DNA of 11,873 bases, from positions 1 to 11,873 of the forward strand of contig JAHEZG010000089.1 in NCBI GenBank assembly GCA_023251195.1, in the 5' to 3' direction. Both the position numbers and the translations under genes were made by a program. Below, piece by piece: positions 5,786 to 11,873 of this stretch. A model generated the notes under the pieces. The model worked only from the letters and a program-made list of their open reading frames with translations. It had not been told where the DNA came from and searched no databases. Within the stretch, counting starts at the first letter, position 1. The number at the start of each line of letters is the position of its first letter. This stretch comes from Chitinophagaceae bacterium (GTDB lineage: Bacteria; Bacteroidota; Bacteroidia; Chitinophagales; UBA10324).

Positions 5786-6856
5786 CGGACACTCTAATTT
5801 CTTTTTCGGATTTGCTTTGTTGTTGAATTTAAAATTCCGCAATTCAACTATCAAAACCAATTCGTGTGTGCCTTGCGTGTTGGAACGCAAATCACTAATG
5901 GTTAAATCATAACTATAACCGATTTTATAAACCACCGATTCTTTATTCTGATCGCCAGCTAAACCAAAATTTACGATTATGGCATCTGCTCTTTTAATAT
6001 CAAATATCAATGGTGTTTGGTTACGATACGAAAGTCCGGCAAACAATGGTTTCATTAATACATTGAATGAAAAATTAAATTCGGTCATAGTGGTTTGATG
6101 TTCCCACATGATTGAAGGAGCTAATAATATTTTATATCTTTTTACTTCATATCTAACAGGAATAACAGCCCCGGCGTGCAGCACCAATTTTTGTGGCAAC
6201 CGCGACACCTGGCCTGTAATACTTTCATCAGGTTCAGTAACATGATGCATTGCTGCACCGAAAGTGTAAGTGGCAATTAAATTTTTTAACCTGTTTCGGT
6301 GATTTCCTTTTATTAATGCACCAACTGTAAAATCAACAAATGTTCGCGACTGTTGGTAGGGCATTGGATTATTGGTTGGTCCGGTAATTCCAAACAACGG
6401 ATGCAACTGATCGCTGAATAAAAGTTTAGACCAATCAATTTTTTTATTGATGATGGATGTATTGAAACCTGCCTGAAAAACCCAGTTCTTCGGAGAGAGA
6501 ATGACACGATAAGAATAAAGTCCGCTGATACATTGTGTACGCAGGTAACCTTCGCCTTCCGTATCGCTCCATGCATTCAATCCAATGCCGCTGCTTAAAC
6601 TTAAATCCTGTGCATCAATTGCCAATGAGTAAGTTGGAAATTTGCTTGGAATGCGAGGCCATAAATCCCTGTAATTAATTCCCATCCGCAATCCTGAATT
6701 AATTCCGGTGAAAGCCGGATTCACATACAATTGATTAAAATAAAACTGAGAGAATGTAGGATCCTGTGCCTTTGAAATAAAGGAAAACGAAAGCAGAAAT
6801 AAAATCGCTGTAAGGCGAATGATGTATTTACACAAATTTTTTCTGATGAGCTGCAT
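5777..6856 (-). CDS. PorP/SprF family type IX secretion outer-membrane protein
   Basis: The 359-residue protein belongs to the PorP/SprF family. These predicted outer-membrane beta-barrel proteins work with the type IX secretion system and help its large cargo reach or attach to the surface. A Sec signal peptide is clear: Arg/Lys-rich start, hydrophobic core 15-27, likely cut after SKA (28-30) before Gln31. The mature start, QDPTFSQFYFNQLYVNPAFTG (31-51), is the family's signature, followed by RMGINYRDLWP (57-67). The rest alternates short polar and hydrophobic runs typical of beta strands and includes FDFTVGALIKG-like barrel strands and a Lys-rich C-terminal tail. The family name reflects a structural link to P. 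gingivalis PorP; whether this paralogue is a core component or a cargo-dedicated partner is unclear. Being alone, without porK, L, M or N beside it, favours a dedicated partner. A SprB-like gene starts about 2 kb away. Confidence 0.92.
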   Translation of the reverse strand: MQLIRKNLCKYIIRLTAILFLLSFSFISKAQDPTFSQFYFNQLYVNPAFTGINSGLRMGINYRDLWPRIPSKFPTYSLAIDAQDLSLSSGIGLNAWSDTEGEGYLRTQCISGLYSYRVILSPKNWVFQAGFNTSIINKKIDWSKLLFSDQLHPLFGITGPTNNPMPYQQSRTFVDFTVGALIKGNHRNRLKNLIATYTFGAAMHHVTEPDESITGQVSRLPQKLVLHAGAVIPVRYEVKRYKILLAPSIMWEHQTTMTEFNFSFNVLMKPLFAGLSYRNQTPLIFDIKRADAIIVNFGLAGDQNKESVVYKIGYSYDLTISDLRSNTQGTHELVLIVELRNFKFNNKANPKKKLECPNF

Positions 6857-6863
6857 AAGTCTG

Positions 6864-6895
6864 TTGGCAATATAAAGTCTTTTGAAGCATATTTG
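6864..6895 (+). promoter_or_regulatory. Candidate promoter for the GT9 glycosyltransferase gene
   Basis: TTG (6864-6866) is followed after 21 nt by CATATTTG (6888-6895), one mismatch from TAnnTTTG. That spacing falls in the range reported for Bacteroidota vegetative promoters. It would give a leader of about 30 nt before the ATG at 6931. It lies in the 74-nt divergent gap shared with the PorP/SprF gene. Confidence 0.45.
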
Positions 6896-6930
6896 AAAAT
6901 TGTTATCGTTTAATGAATTTAACTTTTTGA

Positions 6931-7956
6931 ATGAAAAAAGTGCAGGTAAAAAAAATATTAATAATCCGCTTTAGCTCCATAGGTGATATTGTATTAACAA
7001 GCCCGGTAATCAGATGTATAAAAAAACAATTGCCAAATGTTGAGTTGCATTACCTGACTAAGAAATCGTTTTCAATTTTACTGGAATCAAATCCATACAT
7101 TGATAAAATTCATTTGCTGAACGAAAATATTTCTGTAACCATTAAAGAATTGAAAGCAGAGAATTTTGATTTCATTGTTGACCTCCATAATAATCTTCGG
7201 AGTTTTTATATCAAGTGGCAGTTGGAAAAACAGGTTCGTTCGTTAAACAAATTAAATATCAGGAAATGGTTGTTGGTGAATTTGAAAATTAATTTACTAC
7301 CGCATAAACACATTGTGCAGCGGTATCTTGATACAGTAAAAAAAATTAAAGTCACTGACGATGGAGAAGGCTTGGATTATTTCATCCCCAAAAAAGATGA
7401 ACTCCAATTGCATGAATTTCCGCTCACGCATATGCATGGATATGCAGCACTCGTTATTGGTGCACAACACGCAACAAAAAAACTACCATTTGAAAAACTG
7501 AAAGAATTGTGTGAGAAAATTCAAGTGCCGTTTATTGTTATCGGAGGTAAAGACGATTTGAAAACAGGAACTGAGTTAGAAAAATTATTTCCATACAAAG
7601 TCATCAATGCCTGCGGAAAATTTAATCTAAATCAGTCTGCATCACTTATTCGTCAAGCGAAAATTGTAATTGCTCATGATACATCTATGATGCACATAGC
7701 AGCTGCATTTAAAAAGAAGATTCATTCGTATTGGGGAAATACAGTTCCATCGTTTGGTATGTATCCATATTTCGGAAGCAGGGCAAAATATTTATCGCTG
7801 TATGAAAACAATTCGTTTATTCATGAAGTAAAAAATTTGAATTGCAGACCTTGTTCTAAAATCGGATATAACAAATGTCCGAAAGGTCATTTCAACTGTA
7901 TGATGAAACAGGATTTTGAAAACCTGATTAAGGAGCTACCGCAAGTTATTAAATAA
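6931..7956 (+). CDS. Glycosyltransferase family 9 (heptosyltransferase-like) protein
   Basis: GT9 enzymes such as WaaC/RfaF transfer heptose or related sugars from nucleotide donors to lipopolysaccharide core at the cytoplasmic face of the inner membrane. The 341-residue protein has the N-terminal domain start KKILIIRFSSIGDIVLTSP (7-25), with Asp19 in the catalytic-base position; DFIVDLHNNLRS (80-91); and the donor-site segment IVIAHDTSMMHIAAA (245-259), a GT-B fold signature for this family. It ends with a cysteine cluster, Cys305-x2-Cys308-x7-Cys316-x6-Cys323, with His320 inside it, which from memory recurs in Bacteroidota members and may bind metal. The sugar and acceptor cannot be deduced. 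The gene is divergent from the PorP/SprF gene. Its stop codon directly touches that of the convergent DUF4294 gene. A role in lipopolysaccharide, to which T9SS cargo can be anchored, is inference. Confidence 0.9.
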   Translation: MKKVQVKKILIIRFSSIGDIVLTSPVIRCIKKQLPNVELHYLTKKSFSILLESNPYIDKIHLLNENISVTIKELKAENFDFIVDLHNNLRSFYIKWQLEKQVRSLNKLNIRKWLLVNLKINLLPHKHIVQRYLDTVKKIKVTDDGEGLDYFIPKKDELQLHEFPLTHMHGYAALVIGAQHATKKLPFEKLKELCEKIQVPFIVIGGKDDLKTGTELEKLFPYKVINACGKFNLNQSASLIRQAKIVIAHDTSMMHIAAAFKKKIHSYWGNTVPSFGMYPYFGSRAKYLSLYENNSFIHEVKNLNCRPCSKIGYNKCPKGHFNCMMKQDFENLIKELPQVIK

Positions 7957-8544
7957 TCAAAAATTATTTTCGATTCCCCGAACAATCAGTTCAATGTCCT
8001 TATCCTGTTGCGGGTCGTAAGGAACCTTTAAATCATATCCCCATAAACTTCCTGCACTCTGCCAGAAAAAAGCCGACATCGGGTTTTTAAATTCTTTAAT
8101 CAGCTCATAACAATTCTGTCCGGTTTCTCTGGCAATTAATTTAACCAATATCGCTCCTTGTACGGTTGTAAGATTTTTTAGCGGCTCCTGAAATTGTTCA
8201 TCCAGTTCCTTTTCTTTTTGCTTCAGAAATTTTTTACGGTCACGCTTGCTGTCTTTATTGGCTAGCTCCTGCTGTACCTCATTAAATATTTCACCGGCTT
8301 TTTTTGCATATGGATAAACAATCAGGATGTTTTTTTTCAGCGATAAAAATTTATTCTGTTCAAAGGAAGAAGCAAATGTTCTTTTCGAAACCACTACTAC
8401 TTCCGGCAATGTTAAAATCGGAAATGAATCATTGTGAACAATAATTACCGGTACATAAGCGCTTCCGCCTGACTGTGCATTCAGCAACATGGGCATTACA
8501 CCTGAACAGATAAAAAAAAGAAAAACTTTAGGTAAGATTTTCAT
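7957..8544 (-). CDS. Secreted DUF4294 family protein
   Basis: The 195-residue protein resembles DUF4294, a family of unknown function restricted, to my knowledge, to Bacteroidota. It has a Sec signal peptide with likely cut after LNA (21-23) before Gln24. The mature part shows LPEVVVVSKR (46-55), a block with LKKNILIVYPYAKKAGEIF (69-87), a highly charged, probably helical stretch rich in Lys, Arg and Glu (97-119), then LTTVQGAILVKLIARETGQ (125-143) and SLWGYDLKVPYDP (166-178), the most family-like segments. No catalytic signature is recognisable. There is no lipobox, so it is periplasmic or exported. A consensus promoter lies only 5 nt upstream of the ATG, suggesting a leaderless or near-leaderless message. 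It is convergent with the GT9 gene with no gap and divergent from the giant surface-protein gene. The function is unknown. Confidence 0.87.
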   Translation of the reverse strand: MKILPKVFLFFICSGVMPMLLNAQSGGSAYVPVIIVHNDSFPILTLPEVVVVSKRTFASSFEQNKFLSLKKNILIVYPYAKKAGEIFNEVQQELANKDSKRDRKKFLKQKEKELDEQFQEPLKNLTTVQGAILVKLIARETGQNCYELIKEFKNPMSAFFWQSAGSLWGYDLKVPYDPQQDKDIELIVRGIENNF

Positions 8545-8549
8545 GGTTT

Positions 8550-8578
8550 CAAATTTATGCTTAATCCCTTTAATTCAA
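8550..8578 (-). promoter_or_regulatory. Consensus Bacteroidota promoter for the DUF4294 gene
   Basis: On the minus strand TTG (8578-8576) is followed after exactly 18 nt by TAAATTTG (8557-8550), a perfect match to the TTG / TAnnTTTG architecture. The -7 element ends 5 nt before the ATG at 8544. Transcription would therefore begin at or within a few bases of the start codon. Confidence 0.65.
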
Positions 8579-8765
8579 TTCACAAGCCAAAAACATAAAA
8601 CGATAAAAATTCATTTATGTTATTCAAAAGAAACAGGGCCTAATGTTTTGCAACCTGCAATTTAAGAACGAAACGAATTCAGAAAAAATTACAAATCAAA
8701 CGATAGATCAAAAACCCCTTTTCATATAAAATCAATAATTTCTTGAGTTGAAACTGCTTCATGGC

Positions 8766-8793
8766 TTTGTAGTAAAATGGCCGTGTAAGTTTA
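8766..8793 (+). promoter_or_regulatory. Candidate promoter for the giant surface-protein gene
   Basis: TTTG (8766-8769) is followed after 16 nt by TAAGTTTA (8786-8793), one base off TAnnTTTG. The spacer is slightly shorter than usual. It would give a leader of roughly 70 nt, unlike the short leaders elsewhere in the window. Confidence 0.3.
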
Positions 8794-8815
8794 CAGCCTT
8801 GTTTTTCAATTTATG

Positions 8816-8832
8816 ATTCTAAAAAGTAGAAT
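8816..8832 (+). promoter_or_regulatory. Small hairpin in the presumed leader of the giant gene
   Basis: ATTCTA (8816-8821) and TAGAAT (8827-8832) form a perfect 6-bp stem with loop AAAAG. The word ATTCTAA also occurs as a direct repeat at 8816-8822 and 8831-8837. It lies about 40 nt before the TTG start. A role in translation control or protein binding is possible, but chance is not excluded. Confidence 0.2.
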
Positions 8833-8873
8833 TCTAATACATAACTTGCATTCATAATTAAAATTTCGATCTA

Positions 8874-11873
8874 TTGAAAATTTCTACATCTATCCTCTTC
8901 TGTTTATTACTATTTATCAATTTAAGTACTGCTCAAATTTCAGCCGATAAAATAAAAATTGAAAATGAATGGCATGCCTCGTCGTTCAGTTTTGAAGAAA
9001 ACAACGGACAATTAAAAGACATGAATGGCAAAGCAATTCCGTATGTTTTTTTCAAAGTGGAAACTGAAGGATTGCAGATTTATATTACCCACAGAGGACT
9101 AACTTATTTTTTTAACAGAAATTCCCGATCTGCAGATTCAAGTACCATTCAAGATGCTGAAATAAAAGATCGTGAAGTTTTCAGAATTGATGCTGATTTT
9201 CAAAACGCAAATATTCTAAGAGAAAATATTGAGTACCTGGAATTAGCAGGCAACCAGATTAAAAACTTTTACACTACTGCAAATAAAAACCCCGTAGTTT
9301 CTATTCATGATTTTAAAAAAATAAGAATCAGAAATATATACCCTGGAATAAATTGGCTTCTTTATTTTAACGAACAGGGTTTGAAATATGAATTTGAAAT
9401 AGCAGCACTGGCCTCAACAGCGCAAATAAATATTTATTATAAAGGATCTGAAAAAATTAATTTAGACAGAGATGGAAATCTGAATATCGAATGCAGACTC
9501 GGTACGATTACCGAAAAAAAACCTGTTAGTTTTCAGGGGAATAAAAAAATTGAAACAAGTTTTTCAATTTCAGATCACTCAATTGTAAGCTTTAAACTGA
9601 AAAATTATGATCAAACAAAATCAATTATCCTTGATCCGCAACTGGTGTGGAGCACCCATTTTGGCGGTAACAGCGATGATATTTTTAATTCCATTCAAAC
9701 CGATGCGCAAGGAAATCTTTTTGCCGTTGGGTATTCAACTTCAGTAAATTTTCCAACCATAAATGCAGGAACTTATTACGATAATGTTAACGCGGCTACT
9801 GATGCTGTAATTGTAAAATTCAATTCGAATTATCAATTGCAATGGGCCACATTTTATGGTGGTTCGGGTCTGGATGAAGCACACGCAATTTCTGTTGATG
9901 CAACCGGAAATATTTTTGTTGGTGGAAACACCGCAAGTTCAGATTTTTCGTGTTTTAACGGTGGAGGATATTTTGACGATACAAACAACGGAGCGTCCGA
10001 TATGTTTCTGTTGAAATTTAGTAATTCAGGAACAAGACTTTTTGCAACATTGATTGGCGGAAGCAATACTGAACAAGTGAATGATATTGATATTGATTTG
10101 AATGGAAATGTATTGATAATCGGAACAACCGGATCTTCGAATTTTCCAATGCTTTCAGGTGGATATGCTGATAATTCATTGGGAGGTTCATTGGATGCAG
10201 TACTCCTGAAATTTGACAATGCCGGGATTCTGCTTTGGTCCACTTATTATGGCGGCAGTGATAATGAATACGGTAACAGCATTGCCTTTGATAATACCGG
10301 AAACCTTTTTATTACAGGTGTAACTGAGTCATCTAATTTTCCAGTACTCACTAGCGGAACTTATTTCGACGGAACATTAAACGGAACAAACGATATTTTT
10401 ATCAGTAAGTTTTCAGCCACCAATGCACAACTATGGTCAACTTATTATGGCGGAAATCAATTGGATTACGGATTGGCAATTGACATTGATAATGCAGGAA
10501 ATGCGTTAATCGCCGGCACCACAAATTCCACTAATTTTCCTGTCTATTCAACCGGCGCGGCTTACATTGATAATTTACTTGGCAATGGAGCAGGAACAGG
10601 AACCGATGTATGCATTTTAAAATTCAGCAACACAGGCGTTCGACTTTGGGCAACTTATTATGGCGGTAGTTCAGCCGAAAGTTTTTCAGGGCTCAACTCT
10701 CCTACTTATAACGATGAACTGAAAACTGATAAGTGTGGAAATTTTTATCTTGCCTTCAATACTTTTTCAAATGATATAACAACACATGATGGTGGTTGTG
10801 CCAGTTACATTGATGAATACCTCACAACCGGAAATGATTGTTTCATTCTGAAGTTTTCAAAAACCAATCAGCTCACCTGGGCAACTTATTTTGGTGGTGA
10901 ATCAAATGCTGAAAATGGTTTATCACTTACACTTGATCCGAAAAGTAATTTGATTGGCGCCGGAAGAAGATCAGGTGGTTTTGGGTTTCCGTTTATACAA
11001 TTCGGAACATCTTATTTTGATAATACTGCAGGAAATGATCCTGATGCATTTATTATAAAATTTAAAAACCCGACAATGGATGCAGGTGTAAATTATTCAT
11101 TGTGCGGCGGTGGTTGCAATGGATTTGCAAACATTGTAGTGAACGATGCCTGTTCGGCTGCATACACTTATGAATGGAGCAATGGATTATCTGCGAGCTC
11201 TGCTTCCGCTTTGTGTGCAGGTAGCTATTCTGTTACTGTTACCGATCAGGGAAGCTGTTCATTTGACACAGTGAATTTTAATCTTGCTGCAGGAATAAAT
11301 ATTTTTCCGTCAACAAGTTTATGGAGTTGTACACTTGGTTGCAATGGCACTGCATCTGTAACCGTTCCGGGTGTCTCCTCTCCTACTTATCATTGGAGCA
11401 ATGGAGCCACCACCTCATCGGTTGCGCAGTTGTGCCCTGGCACTTACACTGTTACAGTTACAGCTCCTGGTTGTGGAAGTGATGTTGCCACATTTACAAT
11501 TGTGGTTCCGCCAGCATTACAGATTTATATAAATACCGAAGACAATCCTACAAATTATTGCGAAGCACCATGCGATGGCTCGGCCGAAGTAGTTGTGATG
11601 GGAGGCGCAACCGGTGCTACTATTACCTGGAGCAATGGAACCACCGGAGCAGTTTCTGATAGTTTGTGCCCCGGTACTACTTACACTGTTTCAGTATCAG
11701 ATTCTCTTTGTTACAATTCTTCAGTTGATGTAGTTATGCCGGCATCCGTTCAATTTTTAGCTAGCGCAAGCAGCACACTTTCTTGCGGTTGCAATGGAAC
11801 GGCAACAGCATCCGGCATTAACGCAACACCACCTTTCACTTTTCTTTGGAGCAACGGCCAAACCACAGCGATG
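8874..11873 (+). CDS. Giant secreted SprB-like surface protein: DUF7948-like domain, SBBP propeller, SprB repeats (3' end beyond window)
   Basis: The frame opens with TTG at 8874 and stays open for 1,000 codons to the window edge. TTG is chosen because a stop lies at 8859-8861 in the same frame, no ATG precedes the signal peptide, and the first ATG (codon 50) would remove it. The signal peptide spans residues 1-20, cut after STA. Residues about 35-255 start with FSFEENNGQ (38-46) and resemble DUF7948, the usual N-terminal partner of SBBP repeats. Residues about 255-730 form seven SBBP repeats marked by W-S/A-T-x-Y-G-G. From about 742 onward come cysteine-rich SprB-type repeats containing WSNG and LCPGTYTVTVT. 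Such proteins are exported by the type IX system, and many end in a C-terminal sorting domain, which would lie outside the window. Likely roles are adhesion or gliding. No frameshift is seen. Confidence 0.88.
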   Translation, partial: MKISTSILFCLLLFINLSTAQISADKIKIENEWHASSFSFEENNGQLKDMNGKAIPYVFFKVETEGLQIYITHRGLTYFFNRNSRSADSSTIQDAEIKDREVFRIDADFQNANILRENIEYLELAGNQIKNFYTTANKNPVVSIHDFKKIRIRNIYPGINWLLYFNEQGLKYEFEIAALASTAQINIYYKGSEKINLDRDGNLNIECRLGTITEKKPVSFQGNKKIETSFSISDHSIVSFKLKNYDQTKSIILDPQLVWSTHFGGNSDDIFNSIQTDAQGNLFAVGYSTSVNFPTINAGTYYDNVNAATDAVIVKFNSNYQLQWATFYGGSGLDEAHAISVDATGNIFVGGNTASSDFSCFNGGGYFDDTNNGASDMFLLKFSNSGTRLFATLIGGSNTEQVNDIDIDLNGNVLIIGTTGSSNFPMLSGGYADNSLGGSLDAVLLKFDNAGILLWSTYYGGSDNEYGNSIAFDNTGNLFITGVTESSNFPVLTSGTYFDGTLNGTNDIFISKFSATNAQLWSTYYGGNQLDYGLAIDIDNAGNALIAGTTNSTNFPVYSTGAAYIDNLLGNGAGTGTDVCILKFSNTGVRLWATYYGGSSAESFSGLNSPTYNDELKTDKCGNFYLAFNTFSNDITTHDGGCASYIDEYLTTGNDCFILKFSKTNQLTWATYFGGESNAENGLSLTLDPKSNLIGAGRRSGGFGFPFIQFGTSYFDNTAGNDPDAFIIKFKNPTMDAGVNYSLCGGGCNGFANIVVNDACSAAYTYEWSNGLSASSASALCAGSYSVTVTDQGSCSFDTVNFNLAAGINIFPSTSLWSCTLGCNGTASVTVPGVSSPTYHWSNGATTSSVAQLCPGTYTVTVTAPGCGSDVATFTIVVPPALQIYINTEDNPTNYCEAPCDGSAEVVVMGGATGATITWSNGTTGAVSDSLCPGTTYTVSVSDSLCYNSSVDVVMPASVQFLASASSTLSCGCNGTATASGINATPPFTFLWSNGQTTAM
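9636..11078 (+). repeat. Seven tandem SBBP (seven-bladed beta-propeller) repeats in the giant protein
   Basis: Protein-level repeats are anchored by T-x-x-G-G blocks beginning at residues 259, 324, 390, 455, 521, 592 and 669, for example WSTYYGG at 455 and 521. Spacings are 65, 66, 65, 66, 71 and 77 residues. Each block is followed by a turn of the type D-x-x-G-N-[LIV] and a short strand, such as DATGNIFVGGNT (342-353). Copy 3 has Phe in place of Trp (FATLIGG), and the last turn lacks Gly (DPKSNL, 688-693). Seven copies fit one closed seven-bladed propeller. The DNA copies have diverged, so they are not recent duplications. Confidence 0.85.
11097..11873 (+). repeat. Cysteine-rich SprB-type repeats in the giant protein (at least four)
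   Basis: WSNG occurs at residues 768, 841, 919 and 992, giving periods of 73, 78 and 73 residues. Each module begins with a close cysteine pair (744/748, 819/823, 896/900, 971/973), then reaches WSNG, then LC followed by G-x-Y-x-V-T/S-V (from 780, 853 and 931), and ends with a further Cys (795, 867, 946). This matches the general pattern of SprB repeats, in which G-x-Y-x-V-T-V precedes a terminal Cys. The fourth copy is cut by the window end, so the total number is unknown. Confidence 0.85.

Larger units (their letters stand above)
8545..8873. other. 329-nt divergent intergenic region
   Basis: This very AT-rich gap holds no credible gene; the longest ATG-started frames close after a few codons. 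Besides the two promoter candidates it contains an inverted repeat with arms AACATAAA (8592-8599) and TTTATGTT (8614-8621) around 14 nt, a short dyad TTGCA-ACC-TGCAA (8648-8660) and a small hairpin at 8816-8832. These could be operators for the divergent genes, but AT-rich DNA yields such dyads by chance. Confidence 0.5.

Noticed and set aside
8641..8760. Small gene or structured RNA in the 8545-8873 gap
   Set aside because: ATG-started frames are only a few codons long, and no extended stem structure or conserved RNA signature could be recognised by eye.
9854..10243. A 129-codon open frame on the minus strand
   Set aside because: It lies inside the SBBP propeller region of the giant plus-strand gene, has no family resemblance, and is a shadow of the repetitive coding strand.
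11097..11873. Regularly spaced repeats that might suggest a CRISPR-like array
   Set aside because: The periodicity is at protein level (WSNG, LCPG) with diverged DNA, in one open frame; no identical direct repeats with unique spacers exist.

Overview
The window looks like a piece of chromosome from an AT-rich member of the Bacteroidota. Three things point there. First, it encodes a PorP/SprF-family protein and a giant SprB-like surface protein, both tied to the type IX secretion system (T9SS), and a DUF4294 protein. Second, start codons lack Shine-Dalgarno sequences. Third, several genes carry matches to the TAnnTTTG -7 element typical of this phylum. Nothing in the sequence fixes the genus. 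No tRNA, rRNA, CRISPR array, transposase or plasmid/phage module is visible.

Layout. Positions 1-569 (-) hold the N-terminal part of prmC, cut by the window edge just before its catalytic motif. Divergent from it is a small secreted lipocalin-like protein (657-1070, +). It is followed by an intergenic inverted repeat that looks like a dispersed element (1095-1165). A tight two-gene unit follows: pfkA (1252-2232) and a dihydroorotase gene (2237-3595), 4 nt apart. A convergent ADP-ribosylglycohydrolase gene (3687-4661, -) has its own promoter-like site. It is divergent from a cyclopropane-synthase-like methyltransferase gene (4814-5719, +), which converges on a PorP/SprF gene (5777-6856, -). 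Next are a GT9 heptosyltransferase-like gene (6931-7956, +) and a secreted DUF4294 protein gene (7957-8544, -), convergent with stop codons that touch. A 329-nt divergent intergenic region leads into a very large surface-protein gene that starts with TTG at 8874 and is still open at 11873 (1,000 codons seen).

How the genes may work together. The left half is mainly housekeeping (release-factor methylation, glycolysis, pyrimidine synthesis). The right half has a cell-envelope theme. It holds an outer-membrane SprF-like protein, a glycosyltransferase of the lipopolysaccharide type, a secreted DUF4294 protein, and a surface protein built as signal peptide, DUF7948-like domain, seven SBBP propeller repeats and cysteine-rich SprB-type repeats. 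In Flavobacterium johnsoniae SprF is needed for SprB to reach the surface, so the SprF-like protein and the giant protein here may be a secretion partner and its cargo. That is inference from family knowledge and proximity; they are not in one operon. I see no clear defence or wholly new system. The most distinctive items are the modular surface protein, the intergenic repeat, the apparently leaderless DUF4294 gene and the altered metal motif in the dihydroorotase.
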